Positions 1-8,649 of a stretch of 64,000 nucleotides of DNA are shown here, piece after piece (within the stretch, counting starts at the first letter, position 1; each line of letters begins with the position of its first letter). The notes under the pieces are model-generated. The model was not told the DNA's origin, ran no database searches, and saw only the letters and a list, made by a program, of their open reading frames with translations. A program made the translations under genes and the position numbers. Origin of the DNA: Nocardia bovistercoris (GTDB lineage: Bacteria > Actinomycetota > Actinomycetes > Mycobacteriales > Mycobacteriaceae). The stretch spans positions 62,001-126,000 of the forward strand of contig NZ_JADMLG010000012.1 in the NCBI RefSeq assembly GCF_015674855.1. Reading direction: 5' to 3'.

Positions 1-2
1 GC

Positions 3-293
3 TTCGCCGAAAGCTGGTGTCTGGCCACCGAAACCGAACGCTGGACCAAGCGTATGAATACCCCGTTGGCGGATATGCGCCTGTTCTACGACGCGTGTTT
101 TCCCCGTGTCGAGGACGCGATCACCTATTGCGACAAGTTTCCGCTCGACGATCTGCCCGAGGACGCGATCAACCTGCTTCGGTTGGTGTATTCGCTGGTG
201 ATGGTGTCGATGGCGATCGAAATCTTCCAGCAGGCCAAGCCTGTCGACAGTGCGGACGCCGAACTCGAGCGCGTTGCCGAACCCTGGCCATGA
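3..293 (+). CDS. Small protein of unknown function, C-terminal part (runs off the left edge)
   Basis: The first complete codon in frame is at base 3, so the start lies outside the window. The visible 96 residues align without gaps to the intact 111-residue protein at 2543-2878, with about half the residues identical by my count. Shared blocks are WCLATETER, FYDA, EDAI, YCDKF and DLPEDA. The protein is acidic, soluble and probably helical, with no signal peptide or membrane segment in the visible part. An internal ATG at 54 is not the start, because the homology continues upstream of it. It precedes the TauD-type dioxygenase by about 110 bases. No function is recognised; an accessory role for the neighbouring oxygenases is inference from position only. 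Confidence 0.8.
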   Translation, partial: FAESWCLATETERWTKRMNTPLADMRLFYDACFPRVEDAITYCDKFPLDDLPEDAINLLRLVYSLVMVSMAIEIFQQAKPVDSADAELERVAEPWP

Positions 294-401
294 CCGGGTC
301 CTGAATCTCGGCCGCCGCCGTGGGTGGGTGGCGGCCGAGCCCTCTTCGACCATTCCCGACAGCCTGGCTCGTTCGGAGCCCGCGGCGGAAAGGACGTCAC
401 G

Positions 402-1241
402 ATGACGATCACGATCGACGAACTCAGCGATACCGTCGGCGCGGAGGTGCGCGGACTGCGTGTCGAGGAGCTGCTCGCCGACAAAACCCTTCCCCAAACG
501 ATTTTCGACGCTCTCGAGGAACACGGCGTTCTCGTCTTCCGTGATCTGCATCTGGATCCGGAGACCCAGGTCGCGTTCTGCCGAGAGTTGGGGGAGGTGG
601 ACTATTCGCCGGGCCATCACCCGGTCGCGGGCATCTACCGGGTCAGCTTGGATACCAGCAAGAACTCCTCCGCGAGTTACCTTCGGGCGACCTTCGACTG
701 GCATATCGACGGCTGCACCCCCGAGGACGACGCCTATCCGCAGAAGGCGACGATGCTCACCGCCAAGGCGGTCGCGATCAGCGGCGGGGAAACCGAATTC
801 GCCAGCACCTACGCCGCTTTCGACCAGCTCGGCGCCGGCGAGCGCGAACGCCTGGCGTCGTTGCGTGTGGTGCATTCGCTCGAGGCGTCCCAGCGCCTGG
901 TCACCGCGGAGCCGACCCCGGAACAACTCGCGGTATGGCGGCGACGGCCGAGCAAGGAGCATCCGCTGATCTGGACCCACAAGTCCGGTCGCCGTTCGCT
1001 GGTGCTCGGCGCGTCGACCGATCACGTCGTCGGCATGGACGCCGGGGACAGTCGTGCGTTGCTGGACGACCTGCTGCACCGGTCCACCGAACCCGAACGG
1101 GTGTACCGGCACGAATGGTCGGTCGGCGACACGGTGATCTGGGACAACCGCGGCGTGATCCACCGCGCCGCACCCTATCCGGCCGATTCGCCGCGAGAGA
1201 TGTTGCGCACCACCGTCCTGGGCGACGAGCCCATCGCCTAG
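402..1241 (+). CDS. TauD/TfdA-family Fe(II)/2-oxoglutarate dioxygenase
   Basis: A cytoplasmic non-haem iron oxygenase of 279 residues, the usual length for the TauD/TfdA family. The iron-binding HxD is visible as WHIDG (His101, Asp103). The distal His is in VIHRAAPYP near residue 254, followed by Arg265/Arg269, one of which should bind the 2-oxoglutarate carboxylate. These enzymes hydroxylate a substrate while decarboxylating 2-oxoglutarate; many cleave C-S, C-O or C-N bonds this way. ATG 402 is chosen because GGAAAGGA sits just upstream; a longer in-frame reading from 324 has no such site and only adds an Arg/Gly-rich stretch. The Rieske oxygenase gene follows after 30 bases. The substrate is unknown. 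Confidence 0.9.
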   Translation: MTITIDELSDTVGAEVRGLRVEELLADKTLPQTIFDALEEHGVLVFRDLHLDPETQVAFCRELGEVDYSPGHHPVAGIYRVSLDTSKNSSASYLRATFDWHIDGCTPEDDAYPQKATMLTAKAVAISGGETEFASTYAAFDQLGAGERERLASLRVVHSLEASQRLVTAEPTPEQLAVWRRRPSKEHPLIWTHKSGRRSLVLGASTDHVVGMDAGDSRALLDDLLHRSTEPERVYRHEWSVGDTVIWDNRGVIHRAAPYPADSPREMLRTTVLGDEPIA

Positions 1242-1271
1242 CCCATCACCCAGCCCGTTCAGGAGTCACCC

Positions 1272-2546
1272 ATGCCGCGTTGGCCCAAGCCCGCCGAGGG
1301 CAGCTGGACCCAGCACTATCCCGACCTCGGCACCGCGCCGATGTCCTACGAGGATTCCATCACCCCGGAATTCTTCGAACTCGAACGCGAGGCGATCTTC
1401 AAACGCGCCTGGCTCAACGTCGGCCGGATCGAACAACTACCGCGCACCGGCAGCTACTTCACCAAGGAGATCCACGCCGCGCACACCTCGGTCATCGTGG
1501 TGCGTGACCGCGACGGCTCGGTCCGCGCGTTCCACAACATCTGCCGCCACCGAGGTAACAAACTGGTGTGGGACGAATTCCCGCGCGCGGAAACCTCGGG
1601 AACCTGTCGACAGTTCACCTGCAAGTATCACGGCTGGCGTTACGGGCTCGACGGCGGCTTGACCTTCGTGCAGCAGGAGGAGGAATTCTTCGATCTGGAC
1701 AAGGCGAGCCTCGGATTGGTGAGCGTCGCGTGTGAGGTGTGGTCGGGATTCATTTTCGTCAATCTGGATCGCGAACCGCGACAGTCGCTCACCGAATTCC
1801 TCGGTCCCATGATCACCGATCTGGACGGTTATCCGTTCGGCGAGCTCACCGAACGCTACAGTTACCGCTCCGAGGTCGGCGCGAACTGGAAGTTGTACAT
1901 GGACGCCTTCCAGGAGTTCTATCACGCGCCGATCCTGCACGGAAAGCAGACGCCGGACAATTTCTCGATCGCCGCGCAGCAGGCCGGATTCGAGGCGCCG
2001 CACTACCGTCTGGAGGGTCCGCACCGGCTTGTCAGCACTTCGGGTGTGGTGACTTGGGAACTCGATCCGACCATGCGCAAACCGATGGAGGACATCACCC
2101 GCAGCGGTCTGTTCGGCCCGTGGGACGTTCCTGATCTGGGGCCGATGCCCAAGGGACTCAATCCGGCGGGCTGTGACCCGTGGGGACTCGATTCGTTCCA
2201 GTTGTGGCCGAATTTCGTGATTCTGATCTGGTCGGGTGGTTGGTATCTGACCTATCATTACTGGCCGACCTCGCACAACAGTCACATCTTCGAAGGCAAC
2301 CTGTATTTCCCGCCCGCGCGTACACCGCGCGATCGGGTGGCGCACGAGATGGCGGCGGTCACCTTCAAGGAATACGGGTTGCAGGATTCCTCGACCCTGG
2401 AGGCGACCCAGTTGATGCTCGAATCCCGCGCCGTCACCACTTTCCCGCTCAATGATCAGGAAATCCTGCTTCGGCATCTGCACAAGGTGGCCGCCGACTG
2501 GGTCGGGGACTATCAGCGCGAGCGTTCGGAGGCGGCCCGGTCATGA
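1272..2546 (+). CDS. Rieske non-haem iron oxygenase, alpha subunit
   Basis: 424 residues, typical of the catalytic alpha subunit of aromatic-ring-hydroxylating and related Rieske oxygenases. The [2Fe-2S] ligands are Cys91-x-His93 and Cys117-x2-His120. The mononuclear iron site is in the block NWKLYMDAFQEFYH followed by APILH (His218, His223), with Glu215 in the position of the bridging acid. It hydroxylates or demethylates a substrate using electrons from a ferredoxin and reductase. No ferredoxin, reductase or beta subunit gene lies beside it; the nearest reductase is at 27426-28697. The stop overlaps the next start by 4 bases (ATGA), so the two are translationally coupled. The substrate is not predictable. 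Confidence 0.93.
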   Translation: MPRWPKPAEGSWTQHYPDLGTAPMSYEDSITPEFFELEREAIFKRAWLNVGRIEQLPRTGSYFTKEIHAAHTSVIVVRDRDGSVRAFHNICRHRGNKLVWDEFPRAETSGTCRQFTCKYHGWRYGLDGGLTFVQQEEEFFDLDKASLGLVSVACEVWSGFIFVNLDREPRQSLTEFLGPMITDLDGYPFGELTERYSYRSEVGANWKLYMDAFQEFYHAPILHGKQTPDNFSIAAQQAGFEAPHYRLEGPHRLVSTSGVVTWELDPTMRKPMEDITRSGLFGPWDVPDLGPMPKGLNPAGCDPWGLDSFQLWPNFVILIWSGGWYLTYHYWPTSHNSHIFEGNLYFPPARTPRDRVAHEMAAVTFKEYGLQDSSTLEATQLMLESRAVTTFPLNDQEILLRHLHKVAADWVGDYQRERSEAARS

Positions 2547-2878
2547 GTGCGACCCTGTTGCCCGGCGAATTCGCCGATCTGGAACCGTTCGCGGGGACAT
2601 GGTGTCTGGCGACGGAGACCGAACGCTACGACACCCGTCTGAACAGCACGCTCGAAGAGATGCAGCGTTTCTACGACGCGATCGTGCCGCGCGCCGAGGA
2701 CGCCATCGCCTACTGCGACAAATTCGCCGTCGAGGATTTGCCCGAGGATGCCCGCAACCTCATGTATCTGCTCTATTCGATGATCCAGGTGTCGTTCCCG
2801 GTCGAGGTGTGGAGCCAGCCGCGTATCCCCGATACCGGCACCGCGTCGTTGACCTGCGTCATCGAGCCCGCGCTGTGA
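2543..2878 (+). CDS. Small protein of unknown function, paralogue of the one at the left edge
   Basis: 111 residues, soluble, acidic, no signal peptide or transmembrane segment. The start overlaps the Rieske oxygenase stop and its own stop overlaps the amidohydrolase GTG start, so it is locked into the operon by two 4-base overlaps. It shares WCLATETER, YCDKF and DLPEDA with the protein at 3-293. Two Cys residues (in WCLA and YCDKF) are conserved between the copies and could be functional. I recognise no named family. The pairing of one copy with the 2-oxoglutarate dioxygenase and one with the Rieske oxygenase suggests an oxygenase partner or substrate-binding role, but this is inference. Confidence 0.85.
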   Translation: MSATLLPGEFADLEPFAGTWCLATETERYDTRLNSTLEEMQRFYDAIVPRAEDAIAYCDKFAVEDLPEDARNLMYLLYSMIQVSFPVEVWSQPRIPDTGTASLTCVIEPAL

Positions 2879-4122
2879 GTGCGGCGGAGCGCGTGCTGTT
2901 GCGTGCGGCCGGGTGGATCGACGTCGAGACGGGCCGCCGCAACACCCCCGCCGCGATCCTGATCGAGGGCAACCAGATCGCCGCGATCGACCCGCCGCAG
3001 GTACCGCAGGACGTGCGGGTCGTCGACCTGGGCGAGCTGACCCTGCTGCCGGGGTTGATGGATATGGAGATCAACCTGCTCATCGGCGGACCCGACACCC
3101 CCACCGGACTGCCGAATCCGATGCACGGCGTCCAGGACGACCCGGTCTACCGCACACTGCGCGGCACGGTGAACGCCCGCACCACCCTGCACGCCGGATT
3201 CACCACCGTCCGCAACCTCGGGCTCATGGTGAAGACCGGGGGCTATCTGCTCGATGTCGATCTCGGACGCGCGATCGACAACGGCTGGGTCGAAGGTCCG
3301 CGCATCATCGGCGCCGGACACGCCATCACCCCGACCGGCGGGCATCTGGATCCGACCATGTTCCAGCGTCTGGCCCCGCACATCATGCCGCTCAGCGTGG
3401 AGGAGGGCCGCGCCAACGGGGTGCCGCAGGTGCGCGAATGTGTGCGCTATCAGATCAAATACGGGGCCGGTGTCATCAAGATCTCGGCCTCGGGCGGGGT
3501 CATGTCCCACGGCACCGTCGCGGGCGCCCAGCAGTACTCCGACGAGGAACTCGCCGCGATCGTCGACGAAGCACACCGCGCGGGCGTGCCGGTCGCCGCC
3601 CACGCCCACGGTGACGCCGGGATCCGGGCCTGCATCCGCGCCGGGGTGGACTGCATCGAGCACGGTTCGCTGGCCACCGACGACACCATCGCCATGATGG
3701 TCGACCACGGTACCTTCCTGGTACCGACCAGCTACCTGTCCGAGGGCCTCGACGTCTCCAAAGCCGCACCGGCACTTCAGAAGAAGGCCGCCGAGGTCTT
3801 CCCGAAAGCGCGCGAAACCCTGCGCAAGGCGATCAAAGCCGGAGTGCGGATCGCCTGCGGCACCGACGCTCCCGCCGTCCCGCACGGCGACAACGCCAAG
3901 GAACTCTGGGCGCTGGTCGACCGCGGCATGACACCGGCCCAGGCCCTGCGCGCCGCGACGATCACCAGCGCCGAGCTCATCGGCGTGGACGATCGCGGCC
4001 GCCTAGCCCCAGGGCTGCTCGCCGACATCATCGCCGTGCCCGGCGACCCCACCGCCGACATCACCACCGTCCAAGACGTTCGTTTCGTGATGAAGGACGG
4101 CCGGATCCACAAGCAACCGTGA
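2875..4122 (+). CDS. Amidohydrolase-superfamily hydrolase with altered first metal motif
   Basis: 415 residues from GTG 2875, which overlaps the preceding stop (GTGA). The TIM-barrel amidohydrolase layout is clear. A short N-terminal beta domain ends at LTLLPGLMDMEIN, the candidate carboxylated Lys is in GAGVIKISASGG, His ligands are in VAAHAHGDAG and CIEHGS, and the catalytic Asp is in IACGTDAP. The family normally has HxH directly after the PGL.D segment; here those two positions are Glu65 and Asn67. The remaining ligands are intact, so it may bind one metal or use an unusual site. Phenylurea and molinate hydrolases are known relatives with a changed first motif. It probably hydrolyses an amide, carbamate or urea-type bond in the pathway of this operon. 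Confidence 0.88.
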   Translation: MSAAERVLLRAAGWIDVETGRRNTPAAILIEGNQIAAIDPPQVPQDVRVVDLGELTLLPGLMDMEINLLIGGPDTPTGLPNPMHGVQDDPVYRTLRGTVNARTTLHAGFTTVRNLGLMVKTGGYLLDVDLGRAIDNGWVEGPRIIGAGHAITPTGGHLDPTMFQRLAPHIMPLSVEEGRANGVPQVRECVRYQIKYGAGVIKISASGGVMSHGTVAGAQQYSDEELAAIVDEAHRAGVPVAAHAHGDAGIRACIRAGVDCIEHGSLATDDTIAMMVDHGTFLVPTSYLSEGLDVSKAAPALQKKAAEVFPKARETLRKAIKAGVRIACGTDAPAVPHGDNAKELWALVDRGMTPAQALRAATITSAELIGVDDRGRLAPGLLADIIAVPGDPTADITTVQDVRFVMKDGRIHKQP

Positions 4123-4172
4123 GCGCCCATCCGAAAATTACTCGAACGCACCATCTTTCAGGAGATGAACGC

Positions 4173-4493
4173 ATGGTCAAAGGAATATTGCTGGTCGAGT
4201 CGGAGCCGCGTTCGGCCGAGGACGCCGACGCCTACCACCGCTGGTACGACGAGATCCACATGAAGGAGATGCTCGGCATCGAAGGTCTGGTCGCGGCGCG
4301 CCGCTTCGCGCCCGTCACCGGCGAGGGCGTGTTCGTCGCCGTCTACGAGATCGAAGCCGACGACATCGCCCACGTACAGGCGCGACTGGCCGAGATCACC
4401 AAGGCGGGCGGATTCAGCGCCCCGGTCGGACTGCGCACCGATCCGCCGCCCACCGTCCGGTTCTACCGCGACATCTCCGCCCACACGGCCTGA
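4173..4493 (+). CDS. EthD-like dimeric alpha/beta-barrel protein
   Basis: 106 residues from ATG 4173, with GGAG 8 bases upstream. The N-terminal strand MVKGILLVES, then YHRWYDEIHMKEML and GLVAARRF follow the pattern of EthD/ferredoxin-like dimeric alpha-beta barrels, in which a WYDEIH-type segment sits in the first helix. Members are found next to oxygenases and dehydrogenases in degradation operons; some act as stabilising or ring-opening/isomerising proteins, but most have no assigned reaction. It lies 50 bases after the amidohydrolase and 29 bases before the aldehyde dehydrogenase, within the same operon. The family assignment is moderately sure and the role is unknown. Confidence 0.75.
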   Translation: MVKGILLVESEPRSAEDADAYHRWYDEIHMKEMLGIEGLVAARRFAPVTGEGVFVAVYEIEADDIAHVQARLAEITKAGGFSAPVGLRTDPPPTVRFYRDISAHTA

Positions 4494-4522
4494 CGGCCCC
4501 CAGCGACGGGACGAGGCAACCG

Positions 4523-6025
4523 ATGACAAAGACGGAGCACCTGTATATCGGCGGACGGTGGGTCACCCCGGCGACCACCGACACCCTCTCGGTGATCTCC
4601 CCGCACACCGAACAGCTCGTGACCCGCGTCCCGGCCGCCGCGCCCGCCGACATCGATCGCGCGGTGGCCGCCGCCCGCGCGGCCTTCGACCACGGGCCGT
4701 GGCCGCACACCCCGCCGGCCGAGCGGATCGCGCTGATCCGCCGCCTGGCCGAGCTCTACACCGCCCGCGAGGACGAACTCGCCACGACGATCACCACCGA
4801 GATGGGCGCCCCCATCACCTTCGCCCGTTCCGCGCACGTGAAGCTGCCCGGTGTCATGATGCGGGCCTTCGCCGACATCGCCGAGCGCTTTCCGTGGCGC
4901 GAGACCCGGGCCGGTTTCCTCGGTGGCGACGTCGCGGTCGAGCACGAACCGGTCGGCGTCGTCGCCGCGGTGATCCCGTGGAACATGCCGACGTTCCTGA
5001 TCGTCGCGAAACTGATCCCGGCCCTGCTCGCAGGCTGCGCGATCGTGGTCAAACCGTCCCCGGAAACCCCGTTGGACGCGCTGTTCATGGCGGAGTTGCT
5101 CGAACAGCTCGACCTGCCGCCCGGAGTCGTGAGCATTCTTCCCGGCGACCGCGACACCGGGCAGCATCTGGTCGCCCATCCCGGCGTGGACAAGGTGTCG
5201 TTCACCGGGTCGACCGCCGCCGGACGCCAGGTCGCGCAGGTCTGCGGCGGCGCGCTGCGCCGGGTGAGCCTGGAACTCGGCGGCAAATCCGCCGCCGTGG
5301 TCCTCGACGACGCCGACCCCGACGATGTCGCCGAAGGCATGTTGGTCGCCGGACTCATGAACAGCGGCCAAGCATGCGTGGCCCAGACCCGCGTACTCCT
5401 CCCACGCCACCGCCACGACGAATTCCTCGACGCTCTCGTGGCAAGAATCGAAAAACTCACCGTCGGTGACCCTTTCGACCCCGCAACCAGGGTCGGACCG
5501 ATGGTCTCGCAACGCCAGCAGCAACGCGTGCGCGGATACATCACCCAAGCACGCGACCATGGCGCACGGCTCGTCCTCGGCGGCGCCGAACTGCCGGAGA
5601 CCGTGGAACGCGGCTGGTACATTCGCCCGACCGTCTTCGCCGACGTCGAGGACTCGATGCCCATCGCGCGCGAAGAGGTCTTCGGCCCCGTGCTGACCGT
5701 GCACACCTACACCGACGACGACCACGCCGTTCGGATCGCCGACGCCACCGAATACGGCCTGTCCGGCTCGGTCTGGACACCCGACATCGACCGCGGACTG
5801 GCCATCGCCCGACACATCCGATCGGGCACCCTCGGAATCAACCAGCCCTACACCATGGACCCCGTCGCACCCTTCGGCGGCGTCAAACGCAGTGGCATCG
5901 GCCGCGAATTCGGCCACGAGGGCCTCGCCGGATACCTCGACACCAAATCCATCTCGATCCGCCAGGCACCCGCCGCGCCACATCGAGTTCCGGCCGCCGC
6001 CGACCCGGAAGGAAACCGGTCGTGA
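4523..6025 (+). CDS. Aldehyde dehydrogenase (NAD(P)+-dependent)
   Basis: 500 residues, standard for the aldehyde dehydrogenase superfamily. Catalytic residues are visible: Asn154 in IPWNMP, Lys177 in VVKPSPETP, the Rossmann loop FTGSTAAG, Glu251 in LELGGKS and the nucleophile Cys285 in NSGQACVAQ. The EEVFGPV block follows further on. It oxidises an aldehyde to the carboxylic acid, probably one released by the oxygenase/hydrolase steps encoded upstream. The stop overlaps the GTG start of the acyl-CoA dehydrogenase by 4 bases (GTGA). Confidence 0.95.
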   Translation: MTKTEHLYIGGRWVTPATTDTLSVISPHTEQLVTRVPAAAPADIDRAVAAARAAFDHGPWPHTPPAERIALIRRLAELYTAREDELATTITTEMGAPITFARSAHVKLPGVMMRAFADIAERFPWRETRAGFLGGDVAVEHEPVGVVAAVIPWNMPTFLIVAKLIPALLAGCAIVVKPSPETPLDALFMAELLEQLDLPPGVVSILPGDRDTGQHLVAHPGVDKVSFTGSTAAGRQVAQVCGGALRRVSLELGGKSAAVVLDDADPDDVAEGMLVAGLMNSGQACVAQTRVLLPRHRHDEFLDALVARIEKLTVGDPFDPATRVGPMVSQRQQQRVRGYITQARDHGARLVLGGAELPETVERGWYIRPTVFADVEDSMPIAREEVFGPVLTVHTYTDDDHAVRIADATEYGLSGSVWTPDIDRGLAIARHIRSGTLGINQPYTMDPVAPFGGVKRSGIGREFGHEGLAGYLDTKSISIRQAPAAPHRVPAAADPEGNRS

Positions 6026-7191
6026 AGCTGACATTCGACGACGATGTCGAAGCATTCCGCGCGGAGTTCATCGCCTTCCTCGACCAACACCTACCCGCCG
6101 AGGCCGAAGCCGACGAACGCCCCAACTCCACCGCCCACATCCCCGAATGGGCGCGGCGCTGGCAACGGGTCCAATTCGACAACGGCTGGTTGCTGCCCGG
6201 CCACCCGCCCCGCTTCGGCGGGCGCGACGCCGGAGTGCTCGAGCAATACGTGCACCGCCGCGAACTCGCCGCACGACGCATCTACCAGAACTTCAACCCC
6301 CAGGGCCTCGGCATCATCGCCGCCTCGCTCATCACCTTCGGCACCCCCGAACAACACGAACGCTGGGCCGTCCCGATCCTGCGCGGCGATATCACCGCCG
6401 CACTCGGCATGAGCGAACCCGAGGCCGGATCCGACCTCGCCGCCCTGCGCACCCGCGCCCGCTTCGACGGGGAACGCTTCGTCGTCGACGGACGCAAACT
6501 CTGGACCTCCGGCGCCCACGACGCCGACGTCATCCTCACCTTCGTGCGCACCGACCCCGCCGCCGCCAAACACCGCGGCATCTCCGCGCTACTCATCCCC
6601 ACCGACACCCCGGGAATCGAACGCCGCCCCATCGCCACCATCTGCGCCGCCGACGACGTGGACTTCAACGAAGTCACCTTCACCGAAGTCGAAGTCCCCG
6701 CCGAGAACCTGGTCGGGGAGCTGCACCGGGGCTGGAAAGTCGCCAACGGCTCACTCGGCCACGAACGAAACCTGCTGTGGCTCGGCTACGCCGACCGCCT
6801 CGACCACCTCCTCACCGACTTCACCCCCGGAACCGAACTCGACGCCGACCGCTACGCCAGACTGGTCATGGACGCACACGCCCTACGCCTCATGGGATCG
6901 GCCGCACTCGCCCGTGCCGCCCGCGGCGACGCCGACACCGCCGCGATATCGGTCCTCAAACTCTTCGGATCCGAAGCCGTCCAACGCGCCACCGAGGACG
7001 CGCTCACCGACACCGGCGGCCTCGAACACCCCACCGTCACATCACTGTTCAGCCCACTCAACCCCGAACCCACCGCACCCGGATGGTTCGAACGCTACCT
7101 ACGCACCTTCGCCCACACCGTCGCCGGCGGTACCTCCGAAATCCAACGCAACATCATCGCCCAACACGTACTCGGCCTACCACGCCCCTGA
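6022..7191 (+). CDS. Acyl-CoA dehydrogenase
   Basis: 389 residues starting at GTG 6022. The flavin/substrate motif MSEPEAGSDLAALRTRA is near residue 135 and the C-terminal GGTSEIQRNIIAQHVLG motif is intact. It introduces an alpha,beta double bond into an acyl-CoA, passing electrons from FAD to ETF. It is the last gene of the operon that begins left of the window, so the product of the aldehyde dehydrogenase is presumably converted to a CoA ester elsewhere. The canonical catalytic Glu of the YEGT type is not present in the C-terminal block (GGTSE), so the base may come from another helix, as in isovaleryl-CoA dehydrogenase-type enzymes. The 185 bases to the next, convergent gene hold nothing I can identify. 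Confidence 0.92.
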   Translation: MKLTFDDDVEAFRAEFIAFLDQHLPAEAEADERPNSTAHIPEWARRWQRVQFDNGWLLPGHPPRFGGRDAGVLEQYVHRRELAARRIYQNFNPQGLGIIAASLITFGTPEQHERWAVPILRGDITAALGMSEPEAGSDLAALRTRARFDGERFVVDGRKLWTSGAHDADVILTFVRTDPAAAKHRGISALLIPTDTPGIERRPIATICAADDVDFNEVTFTEVEVPAENLVGELHRGWKVANGSLGHERNLLWLGYADRLDHLLTDFTPGTELDADRYARLVMDAHALRLMGSAALARAARGDADTAAISVLKLFGSEAVQRATEDALTDTGGLEHPTVTSLFSPLNPEPTAPGWFERYLRTFAHTVAGGTSEIQRNIIAQHVLGLPRP

Positions 7192-7376
7192 CAGCGGCCG
7201 CACGGTTTCGGCGACCGTCCCGCCGTGGTTCTGCCGCGGGGATTTCACAGACTCCGAGGCTCGGATGCCGCTCGGGCAACGTCTCGCGGCATGCGACACG
7301 GATTGCTCGGCCTCCGACCAGCGGCATCGCTGAGAACGCTGGGACCGCGATCCGATGGTGTGGTCACCCGAATACG

Positions 7377-8564
7377 TCAGTGGGCGGCGCTCTCGTAGTC
7401 GGGCAGCGTCGCGACGGTCGGTGGCGCCATGACTCGCTCGAGTCCCGCCAGGGATTCCAGGGCGCGTGATCGGGTGATCGCGTCGCGGATGCCGAGGCCG
7501 AGTCGGGTGCGGGGCGCCATGAGGCGCAGATTCGGGCCGATTCGGCCGCGGCGGCGCACGAGCGGGTGGTGGGCCGCTCGGTAGCGTGCGAAGGCGGCGG
7601 TGTGGTCGCCTTCGGCGGCGGCGAGTTCGCCCGCGAGGAGGTAGGCGCCGGTGAGTGCGAGTTCGGCTCCGGCGCCGCTGACCGGGGATGCGCAGTGGGC
7701 GGCGTCGCCGAGCAGTGCGATCCGGCCGGTGGACCAGGACGGCATGCGGATCTGGGCAAGGGTGTCGATGTAGGAGTCCGGGTCGGCGAGGACGCCGCTC
7801 AGCAATCGCGGGACGTGCCAGGCGGTTTCGCGGCCGAATTCGGCGGTGAGCAGGGCGGTGGCGCTGTCGCGGTCGCGTGGGTCGATGGCGTCGGGCGGAG
7901 CGCGGAACAGGAAGTAGGCCTTCGCGCCCGGGTGGGTGCCGGAACGGTAGACGCCCGCGACGCGGCCGGGGGTGTTGAACAGGGTGACCCACCGGTCGGG
8001 GCCGAGCGCGGAATCGGCGTCGCCGAAGGCGAAACAGTGGCCGAGGTGACGGGTGAAGCCGGATTCGGGGCCGAAGGCGAGGCGGCGGATCGTGGAGTGC
8101 AGACCGTCGGCGCCGATCACCAAGTCGAAGTTCCGCGGCGGTGCGTGCTCGAATTCCACACGGACGCCGTCGGTTTCCTGTCGCAGTGCGGTGACCGTGT
8201 CGCCGAAGACGTATTCGACGGTGTCGGAGCATATCTCGTGCAGGAGGGTGACCAGGTCGCCGCGCATGATCTCGATACCCGAAGTGTCGGTGCGCGGGAT
8301 CTCGACGCGGCCGACCTCCTTGCCGTCGCCGCGCACGAAACGCATACCCGCCACGTCGGCGGCCGCCGCGCGGACCTCGGTCGCGATCGACATGCGTTCG
8401 GCGACCTCCATCGCCCGACCCCGGATGTCGACCCCTTGACCGCCCTCGCGCATCCGCGCGGCCTGTTCGACCACGGTCGGCCGAAATCCGTATCGGGCCA
8501 GCCAATAGGCCGCGGTCTGGCCCGCGATACCCGCTCCGGAGATCAGAATTCGTTCGTTTCGCAC
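7377..8564 (-). CDS. FAD-dependent monooxygenase (PHBH-like aromatic hydroxylase family)
   Basis: 395 residues. GXGXXG FAD loop ILISGAGIAGQTAAYW at the N terminus, the DG motif DLVIGADGLHS in the middle, and the GD motif RIALLGDAAHCASP near residue 280 identify a class A flavoprotein monooxygenase. These hydroxylate aromatic or related compounds with NAD(P)H and O2. I chose GTG at 8564 because GAGGGAG lies 5 bases upstream; an ATG at 8591 would put the start codon inside an operator palindrome. The gene diverges from the TetR-type regulator at 8650 and is probably repressed by it. It is cytoplasmic, with no signal peptide. Confidence 0.9.
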   Translation of the reverse strand: MRNERILISGAGIAGQTAAYWLARYGFRPTVVEQAARMREGGQGVDIRGRAMEVAERMSIATEVRAAAADVAGMRFVRGDGKEVGRVEIPRTDTSGIEIMRGDLVTLLHEICSDTVEYVFGDTVTALRQETDGVRVEFEHAPPRNFDLVIGADGLHSTIRRLAFGPESGFTRHLGHCFAFGDADSALGPDRWVTLFNTPGRVAGVYRSGTHPGAKAYFLFRAPPDAIDPRDRDSATALLTAEFGRETAWHVPRLLSGVLADPDSYIDTLAQIRMPSWSTGRIALLGDAAHCASPVSGAGAELALTGAYLLAGELAAAEGDHTAAFARYRAAHHPLVRRRGRIGPNLRLMAPRTRLGLGIRDAITRSRALESLAGLERVMAPPTVATLPDYESAAH

Positions 8565-8583
8565 CGGGACTCCCTCTCGTGTC

Positions 8584-8629
8584 CTGACCATCGGTCAGTC
8601 TCCAGGTTATGACTCTGACCAATGGTCAG
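8584..8629. promoter_or_regulatory. Twin operators CTGACC-N3-GGTCAG
   Basis: Two 15-base perfect inverted repeats with identical arms lie at 8584-8598 (CTGACCATCGGTCAG) and 8615-8629 (CTGACCAATGGTCAG). Their centres are 31 bases apart, close to three helical turns, so two regulator dimers would sit on the same face. They fill the space between the divergent monooxygenase and TetR genes and are the obvious binding sites of that regulator. No binding data are available here. Confidence 0.85.
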
Positions 8630-8649
8630 TCAAGGTTAGGATCGGATCC

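Noticed and set aside
4463..6055. Long minus-strand frame opposite the aldehyde dehydrogenase
   Set aside because: It mirrors the codon pattern of the real gene in GC-rich DNA and lacks any domain.
8589..8591. ATG at 8591 as start of the FAD monooxygenase
   Set aside because: It lies inside an operator palindrome and has no ribosome-binding site, whereas GTG 8564 is preceded by GAGGGAG and starts right at the FAD loop.
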